Shown here: positions 55,684 to 64,000 of the stretch, piece after piece | How positions within the stretch are numbered: the first letter of the stretch is position 1 | Layout: the number at the start of each line of letters is the position of its first letter | Source of the DNA: Lapidilactobacillus wuchangensis | Lineage (GTDB): Bacteria; Bacillota; Bacilli; Lactobacillales; Lactobacillaceae | Assembly: GCF_003946645.1 (NCBI RefSeq) | Contig: NZ_RHOU01000007.1 | Location: forward strand, 1-64,000 | Length of the DNA: 64,000 nt | Direction: 5' to 3' | Translations under genes and position numbers: made by a program | The notes under the pieces: model-generated | What the model was told of the DNA's origin: nothing | Databases searched by the model: none | Seen by the model: only the letters and a program-made list of their open reading frames with translations

Positions 55684-56502
55684 CTATCTAACGAGATAAC
55701 CACCGTCAACTGGCATAATGATCCCGTTGACATAGTCGGCTGCAGGACTTGCTAAGAAAACAGCGACGCCCATTAATTCACTTGGTTCTGCCCAATGACC
55801 AGCAGGAATCCGGCCAAGAATTTCGTCGTTACGATCTTTTTGAGCGCGGATTGGAGCCGTGTTGGCTGTCTTGATATAACCTGGTGCAATGGCGTTGACT
55901 TGAACACCATAAGCACCCATTTCACTGGCAAAAGCCTTGGTCAAGCCAGCAACACCATGTTTAGAAGCAGTGTATGAGGGGATAAATTTGCCACCTTGGA
56001 AGGAAAGCATTGAACCAATGTTAATAATCTTGCCAGATTTTTGTTTCGCGAATTCCTTGGAAACTGCCATTGACATGTGATAAACCGCGTTCAAATTAAT
56101 GTTGATCACGCGATCCCAATCTTCATCTTTTGATTCCAGAATTGGATTTCGTTTGATCATCCCAGCGTTATTGATCAAAATATCAACATGACCGAATTTT
56201 GCGATTGCTTCAGCAACCACTTTTTCAGCGACACCGGCTGCTGTTAAGTCAACATCAGTAAATTCGATCCGCCGACCACGCTTCTCGACCATTTTGCGGG
56301 TTTCGTCCCATTCAGCCTTGCCATAAGTGGCGACGAAAATATCAGCACCAGCTTCAGCTAAAGCTACTGAATAGCCTTGACCTAAACCAGTATTACCACC
56401 AGTAACAATTGCCACTTTTCCTTTTAACGAAAAAAGATCCATTTTAAATTTATCAAGTGCTAATTCATTTTGCTTAATTTCTTCAGCTGATTGTGCCATC
56501 AT
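55684..56502 (-). CDS. kduD: 2-dehydro-3-deoxy-D-gluconate 5-dehydrogenase
   Basis: Reduces 2,5-diketo-3-deoxygluconate to 2-keto-3-deoxygluconate with NAD(P)H. A 272-residue short-chain dehydrogenase with cofactor motif TGGNTGLGQG (34-43), NNAGMIKR, catalytic Ser and YTASK, and the C-terminal NGIIMPVDGGYLVR typical of KduD. AGAGGAGACAG precedes ATGATG. The 70-bp gap to kduI contains a small hairpin (GCTAAC / GTTAGC). Confidence 0.94.
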   Translation of the reverse strand: MMAQSAEEIKQNELALDKFKMDLFSLKGKVAIVTGGNTGLGQGYSVALAEAGADIFVATYGKAEWDETRKMVEKRGRRIEFTDVDLTAAGVAEKVVAEAIAKFGHVDILINNAGMIKRNPILESKDEDWDRVININLNAVYHMSMAVSKEFAKQKSGKIINIGSMLSFQGGKFIPSYTASKHGVAGLTKAFASEMGAYGVQVNAIAPGYIKTANTAPIRAQKDRNDEILGRIPAGHWAEPSELMGVAVFLASPAADYVNGIIMPVDGGYLVR

Positions 56503-56572
56503 TCTGTCTCCTCTAATTAATTGTCTGTCGCGCTAACCAATGTTAGTTAGCTAATGCGCAAAAATTGACTTT

Positions 56573-57418
56573 TTACTTCAAATCTTTCATTGGAACTTCA
56601 TCCATATCATCATAAGTTTGGTTTTCGCCGCACATTGCCCAAATAAAGGCATAACTACCAGTACCAACGCCACAGTGAATTGACCAACTTGGGTTAACTA
56701 CGGCATCTTCTGGATTCAAGAAAATATGTTTCGATTCGTCTGGCTTGCCCATGAAATGAATCACCCGCGTATCAGGTTCAGCAAATTCAATGTACAAATA
56801 AGTTTCCATCCGCCGCGCATGAGTATGAGCTGGCATCGTGTTCCAAGAATTACCTGGTTCCAAAACGGTGTAGCCCATTTGTAATTGACAAGTATCCATT
56901 TGTGACGCGTCAATGTACTTGTAAATTGTCCGCTTGTTCATGTGCGCTTGGTCGCCCTTAGGCATAGCAATTGCATTAGCAAATGGTAATTTCTTATTAG
57001 GAAACTTGGTCGTACCTGGTGTGGAAACCACGTAGAATTTTGCAGGATTCTTAGGATCCTTTGATTCAAAAATAACTTCTTTAGTACCAACGCCAACATA
57101 GAAACCATCATGAGTGACCATTGGTTCTTTCTCGCCATCAACAGTAATGAAGCCATCACCACCGATATTGATCATACCGAGTTCACGGCGTTGTAAGAAA
57201 TAGTCGACGCCTAATTCTTTACTTAATTTGATTTCCAAAGGTTGGTCAGTTGGTGTGACCCCACCGAAAATCATCCGATCGTTGTAAGTGTAAATTAAGC
57301 TAATATCACCAGCCGTAAATAAATGTTGGGCCAAAAATTCTTCCCGTAATTTGTCAGTATCGTAGTGGGCAATATCCTCAGGTGCATGTGCATATTTAGT
57401 GATCATCTTAAAACTCAT
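56573..57418 (-). CDS. kduI: 5-keto-4-deoxyuronate isomerase
   Basis: Isomerises 5-keto-4-deoxyuronate, the ring-opened form of unsaturated uronic acid, to 2,5-diketo-3-deoxygluconate. The 281-residue cupin has metal ligands His198, His200, Glu205 (PAHTHARRMETY) and His248 (SIHCG), matching the E. coli KduI ligand set. GGAGG precedes the ATG. First gene of the operon. Its presence with GH88 and GH105 shows that lyase-type degradation products are used. Confidence 0.96.
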   Translation of the reverse strand: MSFKMITKYAHAPEDIAHYDTDKLREEFLAQHLFTAGDISLIYTYNDRMIFGGVTPTDQPLEIKLSKELGVDYFLQRRELGMINIGGDGFITVDGEKEPMVTHDGFYVGVGTKEVIFESKDPKNPAKFYVVSTPGTTKFPNKKLPFANAIAMPKGDQAHMNKRTIYKYIDASQMDTCQLQMGYTVLEPGNSWNTMPAHTHARRMETYLYIEFAEPDTRVIHFMGKPDESKHIFLNPEDAVVNPSWSIHCGVGTGSYAFIWAMCGENQTYDDMDEVPMKDLK

Positions 57419-57451
57419 TGAAAAAAGCCTCCTAAATTTTATTTTCCAAAT

Positions 57452-57509
57452 AAGAAAACGGTTTTCTTGATTACGTTTTCAATATATACTATTATTAACA
57501 AGAAATCAA
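57452..57509. promoter_or_regulatory. Overlapping divergent promoters of kduI and the IclR gene, with 17-bp palindrome
   Basis: Minus strand (kduI): -35 TTGATT (57509-57504), 17-bp spacer, -10 TATATT (57486-57481). Plus strand (iclR): -35 TTGATT (57467-57472), 17-bp spacer, -10 TATTAT (57490-57495). The palindrome AAGAAAACGGTTTTCTT at 57452-57468 follows the kduI -10 and touches the iclR -35, so one bound protein could repress both. Confidence 0.88.
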
Positions 57510-57578
57510 GAATGATTTACAATGAATATCAGGTTAATTTTTAATTCAATGATTCGTTTCAAGAAAGGGTAGGTCCTT

Positions 57579-58358
57579 ATGACCACAACTAAACCAACTT
57601 ACGGCACCGTATTAATTAAAGCCGATGCCATCCTCGACACCTTAGCAACCACCCACGGCCAGACACTAACGGATATTGCGACGGCAACTGGTTTCACCCG
57701 CTCGACCACTTTAAAAATTCTCGACACCCTGCTGCAATTACAGTACGTCGAAAAAAATGACCACAACAAAAAATATCAAATTGGCTCCGCTTTTCTAAAA
57801 TATAGCGATGCTTATTTGAATACGTTTAGTATTGTTAACTTGTGCCATCCCGACTTGCTAAAACTTCGCGATGAATTTGGCGAGACGGTTCACTTAGGCA
57901 CTATGGAAAACGACGATTTGATTTACTTGGACAAGTTTCCAGGGAAGAAATCCATCACCGTAATGACTTCAAAGATCGGCGTTCATGCGCCGTTATACGC
58001 CACTGGCATGGGCAAGGCCATCCTCAGTACTTTCGGCGAAAATCATTTAAGCGATTATTTGGCCAACCATCCCTTGAAAGCTTTGACGAAAACCACCGTC
58101 ACCAACCAGCGTGAGTTGCAACGTCAAATTGCCGCTACTCAGCAAAACCATTTGGCCTATGATAATTCCGAGCGCGATGAAGACGTCTACTGCATTGCCA
58201 CCACGATTACCGCCCATAATAAATTGTTTGGTGCCTTTAGCATTAGTATTCCCAGCTATCGGCTGACGCCAGAGAATAAGGCCGAGATGGAAAAAGCGAT
58301 TCTTAAAACCAAACAGGACATTGAAGCGAAGTTGACTTATATGCGAACTGAGAATTAA
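57579..58358 (+). CDS. IclR-family transcriptional regulator (KdgR-like)
   Basis: A 259-residue regulator with an N-terminal winged helix (about 10-70; TLTDIATATGFTRSTTLKILDTL) and a C-terminal IclR effector domain (about 85-255; GMGKAILSTF, SISIPSYRL). IclR-type KdgR proteins sense 2-keto-3-deoxygluconate in other bacteria. Divergence from kduI and the shared promoter palindrome support the same role here. AGGTCC precedes the start. Confidence 0.9.
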   Translation: MTTTKPTYGTVLIKADAILDTLATTHGQTLTDIATATGFTRSTTLKILDTLLQLQYVEKNDHNKKYQIGSAFLKYSDAYLNTFSIVNLCHPDLLKLRDEFGETVHLGTMENDDLIYLDKFPGKKSITVMTSKIGVHAPLYATGMGKAILSTFGENHLSDYLANHPLKALTKTTVTNQRELQRQIAATQQNHLAYDNSERDEDVYCIATTITAHNKLFGAFSISIPSYRLTPENKAEMEKAILKTKQDIEAKLTYMRTEN

Positions 58359-58409
58359 AGCGACTGGTTCGGAATTTTTCAAGCTTGCTTAAAAAAACGA
58401 AACCTTTCT

Positions 58410-58619
58410 AAAGGTCCTACCTTAGTTGAAAACGGCAGGGGCCCAGCGATTTTATGGGCGTGGAACATGGTGGGCGTTGATTTGAGCTTATTGCTAACGC
58501 AACAATCTCAAATACAAGCCTTATTCTAACCGCTAAAGACGGTAAGAATAATTTCACCATTGACGCCAATCGCTGGGCCCCTGCCTGGATTAAACTAACA
58601 GAATTGAGCACCACTATTT
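58410..58619 (-). repeat. Cloverleaf intergenic repeat, copy 8 (solitary)
   Basis: Perfect 16-bp outer arms CAGGGGCCCAGCGATT / AATCGCTGGGCCCCTG. Inner hairpins TTATTCTAACCG / CGGTAAGAATAA and ATTTGAG / CTCAAAT. It follows the iclR gene directly and might also terminate it. The rest of 58359-58951 shows no gene. Confidence 0.8.
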
Positions 58620-58807
58620 AAAAAATCAGATCGTAGTTTACTTGTAACCACAATTTGAACTAAATTTAGTTATCTCACTATAACTGACTTAACCACTAAG
58701 TGATAAAGTGAAACACCTCAGATCGATATAGATGTAGAACCTACTTACGGAACATAATTAACAAAATTCTTTCATTCGTTATTTACAAGGTTTTTTATTC
58801 TAGAAAA

Positions 58808-58880
58808 CAAAAAAGCATCCATTATTGTAATGTCCACAGATAACTCTGGATCAGTATTACAATTTACGGATGCTTTTTTA
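58808..58880 (-). terminator. Terminator after the 58952 gene
   Basis: AAGCATCC / GGATGCTT arms with an inner ATTGTAAT / ATTACAAT helix, followed by TTTTTT on the minus strand. Confidence 0.85.
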
Positions 58881-58951
58881 AAAAACTTTATTTACAAAAT
58901 TTTTATTCAAAATATAATTGAATAAGTACCAAAAAACGTCGATTCGAAACA

Positions 58952-59914
58952 CTATTTTTGTGGACTAAAGATTAATTTAACACTATCAGCATTAACAGTA
59001 TCAGATGTATTATCATAACTTGTTGATAATACCTGGCCATCCTTTAATTCCATAACAACATCCTTTGAACTTGGATTTAATTGAACATCTCGGCTATCAC
59101 CAGTTGTGTCATCATATTGAGAAATTGTCCAGCCAAGATTGTCATATTCTTCATCCAGAACACCATTGGTTGATAGCTTATAGGTTCCAGCCTTAATATC
59201 ACGGCCAACTACCCATTCACCCTGACCTAATTGATTTCCTGCAGTAGTATCCTTTGAAACTGCGGTAAGCTTAATTTTCGATATACTATCTAATTTAAGA
59301 GTATCGCCATCAAATAGAATTATACGAATCTTACTTGGATAGCCATTATCACTGCCACTAACAGCACCAAGAAAATTGATAAATAAACTATCAACACTTT
59401 TTCTTTCGCCTGTAATATTACCGCTCCCACCAAGAATTTCTAAATCGTAAATTCCGGGTACAACTTCGGAATCTTTGCTAACAGAAATAGTTCCTGTTAC
59501 CATCAAATCTCCAGTTGATTTTCCGTTTGCAGCTAACTGATTCAATAATTCAAGTGAGCTTTCTTTCTTACTATCTTTCTTAGACGAAGTTGAGTCAGCT
59601 TTTTTTACACCATTTGAAGAAATTGACGACGTTTCCTTTGTATCTTTCGTAGCATTTTCAATACTTTTTGAGTAAAAGGATTGTGACACAAGAACTAGAA
59701 TTATTGTCACAACAGATAAAATTGTCCCTATCAACCCTAATGTAATTTTGCCCTTTGCTTTCTTCGAAATAATTAGTGTGATTATTCCTAGAATTAAAGC
59801 AATTACTCCAAACACAAAAGAAATATTATTGACTATAGGAATTAACGATCCTAAAAGACCAAGTCCTCCTAAAACGATTGTAATTATGCCCAATGCAAAA
59901 TGCCCTTTTTTCAT
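58952..59914 (-). CDS. Uncharacterised membrane-anchored protein with extracellular beta-rich domains
   Basis: A 320-residue protein with three N-terminal hydrophobic helices (about 5-25, 30-50, 57-80; a DUF4190-like arrangement), a Ser/Lys-rich linker (about 90-120) and an outward-facing beta-rich region. That region has two similar motifs, VVPGIYDLEILGGSGNI and DIKAGTYKLSTNG, suggesting a duplicated domain. I do not recognise a function. GGAGG with normal spacing makes 59914 the start rather than 59929. It is a single gene with its own terminator and unlike its neighbours shows no tie to sugar metabolism. Confidence 0.7.
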   Translation of the reverse strand: MKKGHFALGIITIVLGGLGLLGSLIPIVNNISFVFGVIALILGIITLIISKKAKGKITLGLIGTILSVVTIILVLVSQSFYSKSIENATKDTKETSSISSNGVKKADSTSSKKDSKKESSLELLNQLAANGKSTGDLMVTGTISVSKDSEVVPGIYDLEILGGSGNITGERKSVDSLFINFLGAVSGSDNGYPSKIRIILFDGDTLKLDSISKIKLTAVSKDTTAGNQLGQGEWVVGRDIKAGTYKLSTNGVLDEEYDNLGWTISQYDDTTGDSRDVQLNPSSKDVVMELKDGQVLSTSYDNTSDTVNADSVKLIFSPQK

Positions 59915-59957
59915 TCCAACGTCCTCCAATGTAATAACTAGATATAATAATTAAATG

Positions 59958-60005
59958 TTATCACATTGTTAAACTGGCAACAATAGCGTCTCGTGATAAG
60001 ATAAC
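59958..60005 (-). terminator. Possible terminator hairpin after the second GH3 gene
   Basis: GTTATCAC / GTGATAAGATAAC arms enclose an ATTGTT / AACAAT helix. The following minus-strand DNA is A/T-rich but lacks a clean T-tract. Confidence 0.4.
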
Positions 60006-60047
60006 ATATTTATTGACAATATATTTTCTATTCACAACAGTAAAATC

Positions 60048-62201
60048 TTACTCAATCGTAAATGGCACCGTAATCAAATGATCTGAATCCAAACCGACCA
60101 TCAATTGATATTCACCTGAGTCAACGGCTTTGTGGAGGTCTTGGTGAACTGAAGCTAAGTGTTCACAGGGGATTTCAATCGTAAAGTCGGCTAAGGTTTC
60201 GGCATCAATTGCGACTTTTTCAAAGGCGACTAAGCTCTTGACGGGCCGAACGGTTTCGCCAGCTTGTTGATGGGCATAACATTCAATCACTGTTTTACCA
60301 GCGCTGGCCGACTGATTCTCTAAGTGAACAGTCACGGTCAGCGAATCAGCAGGTGTCAGCGTCGTTTGCGCTAGTTCGATTGCCTTAACCTTAATATCGG
60401 CATAACTTAAACCAAAGCCAAAAGGATACAATGGCGCGTTAACTTCATCCATATACTTCGACTGGTATTTAATGTCGTCGCGGCCAAAGGGATTGGTGCT
60501 AGGGCGACCGGTACGATATTCGTTGTAATAAATTGGCACTTGCCCAACTGAACGTGGGAAGGTCATTGGCAATTTACCGCTAGGATTAACTTCGCCCAAT
60601 AAAACACGGCTGATTGCTGCAGCACCCTTAGAACCAGGGAACCACGTAAAGATAATGGCATCTGATAAATCAGCAACTTCGGTTAAATCTAATGGTCGTC
60701 CAGCAACAATCACACTAATAATTGGTTTGTTTAATTTGGCTAATTCCCGCAATAATTGTAATTGTTCAGCCGGCAATTGAATATTGGCTAAGCTGGTCGC
60801 CTCGCCACTTTCGTCTGCTGGTAAGCCCAAGGCGGCAATAATCACATCTTGTTGGCGTGCAGCAGCGACGGCTTCGTTTAAGTCACGAATGTTGCCGGTG
60901 CGATAACCACTACCAGCAGCAAAGGTTAGATTAGGCATCGCTGCTGATAAAGCAGTTTTGATAGTTTCCGTCGCCGCTGGATCGCCTTGCCACGACCAGC
61001 TACCCAGTAAATCGCCACTATCAGCCACGGGTCCAATCAGGGCAGCCGAAGTTTCAGTAGTTAATGGTAAAATTGAGCGGTGATTCTTTAACAAAACAAT
61101 TGAATCTTCGGCTGCAGCTTGGGCAGCTTGTAAATTGGCCGCTGTCTTGATCTCCGTTGCTTCGCGAGTGTCATCAAGTCCGCGATAAGGATCAGCAAAT
61201 AAGCCTAATTTATCCTTTAATTCCAAAACTCGCCGAGCAGATTCATCAATGAGTTGGGTGGTTGTTGGATCAAGGTTGGCGGCTTTTTCCAAATATTTAG
61301 CATAAGCATAGCCCATCATATCAATGTCCACGCCCGCCTTTAGTGCTAAATCGGCAGCCGCTTGATGGTCGCCAGCCACACCGTGATTAATTAATTCAGC
61401 TACGGCGCCCCAGTCAGAAATCAGCACACCATTAAATTTCATTTCTTGACGTAAAATGTCCCGCATCAAATGTTGATTAGCTGAAGCTGGTACGCCAAAT
61501 AAAGTGTTGAAAGAAGTCATGACTAGTGCTGCCTGAGCATCAACGGCCGCTTGATAAGCTGGTAAGTATTGTTCTTTGAAACGCCACTCGGAAACATCGA
61601 CCGTATTGTATTCTCGACCAGCTTCAGCCGCACCATAGGCCGCAAAGTGTTTCACACAAGCCGCCACATGATGATCGTCTAATTGGTCACCTTGGAAACC
61701 ACGGACGCTGGCTGCGGCCATCACCGAATTCAAATATGGATCTTCACCAGTTGATTCCATCACCCGACCCCAACGTGGATCACGGACTAAATCGACCATA
61801 GGCGCAAAAGTGACGTGAATCCCACCAGCAGCTGATTCCTGTGCCGCCACTTCTGAGGCGGTTTTCATGGTCTCAGGATTGAAACTAGCGCCTAACGCCA
61901 AGGGAATTGGGAAAATTGTTTGGTAACCGTGAATCACATCGGCCATAAAAATCAGCGGAATTTTCAACCGATTGTGTTGTAAATAATCGTGCTGAATCTG
62001 ACGAATTTTTTCAGCGCCGGAAATACCTAAAACTGTGCCAATCGTATACACAGATTCAGTGGACATGTTGGCCGACTTCATCGGGCCAGTCACCACCGCA
62101 TCTCCATCAGGAAAAACATCGGCGGTTGTTTGAATCAACTGACCGATTTTTTCGGCCGTCGTCATCGCCTGCATTAATTGATCAACTTGTTCTGAACTCA
62201 C
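60048..62201 (-). CDS. GH3 family beta-glucosidase-like enzyme
   Basis: A 717-residue retaining enzyme with VDLVRDPRWGRVMESTGEDPYL (136-157), VKHF (about 183-186), nucleophile Asp263 in ISDWGA, the alpha/beta sandwich domain (about 365-560) and a C-terminal fibronectin-III-like domain. SDWG and domain order are those of BglX-like beta-glucosidases; beta-xylosidase activity is an alternative. The start is GTG preceded by AGCAGG. No signal peptide. It stands alone with its own upstream region. Confidence 0.92.
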   Translation of the reverse strand: MSSEQVDQLMQAMTTAEKIGQLIQTTADVFPDGDAVVTGPMKSANMSTESVYTIGTVLGISGAEKIRQIQHDYLQHNRLKIPLIFMADVIHGYQTIFPIPLALGASFNPETMKTASEVAAQESAAGGIHVTFAPMVDLVRDPRWGRVMESTGEDPYLNSVMAAASVRGFQGDQLDDHHVAACVKHFAAYGAAEAGREYNTVDVSEWRFKEQYLPAYQAAVDAQAALVMTSFNTLFGVPASANQHLMRDILRQEMKFNGVLISDWGAVAELINHGVAGDHQAAADLALKAGVDIDMMGYAYAKYLEKAANLDPTTTQLIDESARRVLELKDKLGLFADPYRGLDDTREATEIKTAANLQAAQAAAEDSIVLLKNHRSILPLTTETSAALIGPVADSGDLLGSWSWQGDPAATETIKTALSAAMPNLTFAAGSGYRTGNIRDLNEAVAAARQQDVIIAALGLPADESGEATSLANIQLPAEQLQLLRELAKLNKPIISVIVAGRPLDLTEVADLSDAIIFTWFPGSKGAAAISRVLLGEVNPSGKLPMTFPRSVGQVPIYYNEYRTGRPSTNPFGRDDIKYQSKYMDEVNAPLYPFGFGLSYADIKVKAIELAQTTLTPADSLTVTVHLENQSASAGKTVIECYAHQQAGETVRPVKSLVAFEKVAIDAETLADFTIEIPCEHLASVHQDLHKAVDSGEYQLMVGLDSDHLITVPFTIE

Positions 62202-62310
62202 TTGAAAGCCTGCTTTCTACAACTCAATAATCGGCAAACAATTAAATGCTCATTAGGATTATTAAATCATGATCTTAATTTTATCTGACTGTTAATAACG
62301 CTTTTGAGTA

Positions 62311-62323
62311 TATAGCGCTTTCA
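62311..62323 (-). promoter_or_regulatory. cre-like site upstream of the second GH3 gene
   Basis: TGAAAGCGCTATA on the minus strand resembles the site in the xylA promoter and fits cre with about two mismatches. A further AAACGTTT-centred palindrome (near 62396-62409) may be a LacI-type operator. No clear promoter was defined in 62202-62433. Confidence 0.4.
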
Positions 62324-62433
62324 GAGCGAATACAATTTGATGCCCGTTTAACGTTAGAATTGTCCTTATTTGGTTGTAGAAATGAACCTTCTTTTGAAAA
62401 ACGTTTCATAAAAGCGGCATACAAAGATTTTAT

Positions 62434-63177
62434 TTAATTTATTTTCTCATCAATATCACTCAATACCGTTTGAATCGCACTATCCCAAACTCGCCATTCG
62501 TGGGCACCAGGGACTATTTCAAGATCATTATCAAATTGATTGGCTAATAAATCCTGATGCAACTGTTGATTGATTTCATAAAACGGATCGTGATCACCGC
62601 AAATTTGCATGATTGCTGGTCGCCTAATTGCCGCTGACCAATGCTTGATTAAGCCAGTTAAATCATTTTCGGTCCCCTGAAGCGCGGCTGGCGAGCCAAA
62701 TAAACTGCGATACCAAGCATCCCGATCTGGATGTGCTCGCCAGCTGGCCTGAATGTCAACCATTGCCGACAATAAATAAGCTTTGCTGAATTCTTCTGGC
62801 TGATTAAGGGCCACTTTTAAGGCACCAAAACCGCCCATAGAAACACCGGCAACAAATGTCCGACTAGGTTTTATTGTCAGATTAAACCATTGCCGACAGC
62901 GTTGCAGCAGTTCGGTTAAATAATCAAAATAGTGGCTACCATTAACTTCGTTTGTATAATAGCTACGATCAACTCGTGGCATAATAATTGCGACTTGCTT
63001 GTTACTAGCATAAGCAGCTAACTTGGTCTGCTCAAGCCAGACATTTTCGTCATCACTTAAACCATGAAGTAATAGTAAAACGGATAAATCTTCTGCTGGA
63101 TGTTCTGGTAGAACCACATTTACACGAGTACGCATACCTAAACTTTCTGCAAAAAATTCTAAATGGCTAATGGCCAT
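62434..63177 (-). CDS. Esterase of the EstA/esterase-D type
   Basis: A 247-residue alpha/beta hydrolase with LLHGLSDDENVW (oxyanion region), nucleophile Ser in GVSMGG (near residue 113), Asp in CGDHDPF and His in PGAHEW. This is the tributyrin/acetyl-esterase group common in lactobacilli, some of which deacylate sugars. No signal peptide. It lies downstream of a LacI-type gene with a terminator between. The second GH3 gene follows 233 bp later, so a separate transcript is likely. Confidence 0.85.
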   Translation of the reverse strand: MAISHLEFFAESLGMRTRVNVVLPEHPAEDLSVLLLLHGLSDDENVWLEQTKLAAYASNKQVAIIMPRVDRSYYTNEVNGSHYFDYLTELLQRCRQWFNLTIKPSRTFVAGVSMGGFGALKVALNQPEEFSKAYLLSAMVDIQASWRAHPDRDAWYRSLFGSPAALQGTENDLTGLIKHWSAAIRRPAIMQICGDHDPFYEINQQLHQDLLANQFDNDLEIVPGAHEWRVWDSAIQTVLSDIDEKIN

Positions 63178-63201
63178 TTTTCAACACTTCTTTCTTTAAA
63201 A

Positions 63202-63242
63202 TAATAGCTCTGCTAATCAATAATCAGATTAGCAGAGCTATT
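63202..63242 (-). terminator. Terminator after the LacI-family gene at the window edge
   Basis: AATAGCTCTGCTAATC pairs perfectly with GATTAGCAGAGCTATT, followed by a short T-rich stretch on the minus strand. Confidence 0.8.
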
Positions 63243-63252
63243 TTCACTAAGA

Positions 63253-64000
63253 TTATTGCTGTTCATTCTCGCCAAGCGACCCGCGATGAATCACTTGGGT
63301 ATGAATAAACTGATTATCTACCTTGGTTCCTTCAAGTAAATCAATTAGGGTTTCAGCCGCAACTTCTCCCCAATGATGTTTAGAATAGTCGACCGTTGTT
63401 AACTGTGGTCGTAAATACTGACCTAACATATCATTATCAAAGCCAATTATTTTAACATCTTGACCAACAATCACTTGATTAGCAGTGAATTCTTCGTAAA
63501 GGCCGATTGCCATTTCATCATTTAAAGCAAATATCCCAATATTGTGTAAACTCATTTCAATAATTGATCGAGCAGCTCGGTGACCACCAGCAATCGTAAA
63601 ATCACTTGGAATTACTAAAATAGTTTTACCAGTCATCTGCTCAACCTGTTTGATTGCTGCCTGCAACCGAATTCGCGAGTCAAATGAATCTGTCGGACCA
63701 GTAACTAAAACGAAATGATCTACTTTAGCATCATTTAAAGCAGCAATGGCTTGTCGAGCACCCTCAGCATTGTCCAACAATACATGCCGCACATTTTTAT
63801 TTTTCATTTCACGATCCATGACGACTAATTTACTACCATCATCCGCATAATTATGAATTAAATCGTCAGTGAAGTTGGCGTCTAAAATAATTGCGCCATC
63901 AACGAAACGTTGGGAAATAAACGAGCGAGAGCGTCCGCCACCAGTACCAACAATTAACTCATAGTGATGTTGCTTTAACACACTAGCAACACCATCAATC
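63253..64000 (-). CDS. LacI-family transcriptional regulator, C-terminal part
   Basis: The frame is open through the window edge, so the N-terminal DNA-binding domain is outside. About 248 residues of the sugar-binding domain are visible: GTGGGRSRSF, FVDGAIIL, HVLLDNAEGARQAI, GIFALNDEMAIGLYEE, IGFDNDMLGQYLRPQLTTVD and a C-terminal HRGSL. This is the typical LacI/PurR effector domain. It may control the esterase and GH3 genes downstream. Confidence 0.88.
   Translation of the reverse strand, partial: IDGVASVLKQHHYELIVGTGGGRSRSFISQRFVDGAIILDANFTDDLIHNYADDGSKLVVMDREMKNKNVRHVLLDNAEGARQAIAALNDAKVDHFVLVTGPTDSFDSRIRLQAAIKQVEQMTGKTILVIPSDFTIAGGHRAARSIIEMSLHNIGIFALNDEMAIGLYEEFTANQVIVGQDVKIIGFDNDMLGQYLRPQLTTVDYSKHHWGEVAAETLIDLLEGTKVDNQFIHTQVIHRGSLGENEQQ

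Overview
The window looks like a chromosomal carbohydrate-utilisation island of a low-GC Gram-positive bacterium, most likely a plant-associated member of the Lactobacillaceae. The basis is AGGAGG-type ribosome binding sites, lipobox-bearing solute-binding proteins, CcpA-type cre boxes, lactobacillus-like xylose genes and the absence of any outer-membrane or SusCD-type component. I cannot name the species. Nearly every gene acts on plant cell-wall or uronate-containing glycans. I see no phage, IS transposase, tRNA, rRNA or CRISPR.

Layout. 0-9.3 kb: a GH127 beta-L-arabinofuranosidase gene, then the xylose genes (YczE-like membrane protein, xylB, xylA, ROK repressor xylR). 9.4-14.7 kb: a leftward operon of GDSL esterase, GH29, acetyl esterase, ROK sugar kinase and a GH1 enzyme with a 6-phosphosugar pocket. 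15.6-20 kb: an LplB/LplC/LipO-type ABC importer divergent from a YesL-like gene. 20.1-24.5 kb: GH3 and GH43 enzymes. 24.7 kb: a GntR/FCD regulator. 25.5-35.8 kb: GH88 unsaturated glucuronyl hydrolase, a lectin-like protein, two DUF2264 paralogues, and a second ABC importer divergent from a LacI regulator. 36-49.3 kb: a YesM/YesN-like two-component system, GH2, two Gfo/Idh/MocA oxidoreductases, a TIM-barrel epimerase-like protein, YesL, a third ABC importer and GH105, resembling the Bacillus rhamnogalacturonan (yes) cluster. 49.6-53.7 kb: uxuB-uxuA-uxaC. 54-57.4 kb: kduI-kduD-kdgA-kdgK with a divergent IclR regulator. 59-64 kb: a small membrane protein, a second GH3, an esterase and the C-terminal part of a LacI regulator cut by the window edge.

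How it fits together. Three CUT1 ABC importers, all without an ATPase gene, bring in oligosaccharides. Hydrolases without visible signal peptides, so presumably cytoplasmic, trim them. Xylose enters central metabolism through XylA/XylB. Unsaturated uronates released by GH88/GH105 go through KduI, KduD, KdgK and KdgA to pyruvate and glyceraldehyde-3-phosphate. Glucuronate enters the same trunk through UxaC, UxuB and UxuA. No polysaccharide lyase is recognisable here.

Regulation can be partly read from the DNA. A XylR-type operator occurs at four sites. A GntR box is shared between the gntR and uxuB promoters. A 17-bp palindrome sits at the same place in three near-identical promoters (kduI, GH88 and the second DUF2264 gene), and at kduI it also overlaps the iclR promoter. 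Two LacI-type palindromes lie between the lacI gene and its divergent transporter. Several cre boxes are present. The most unusual structure is a family of about 170-200 bp intergenic repeats that fold like cloverleaves. Their outer arms differ between copies but stay self-complementary, and copies are often arranged as inverted pairs.
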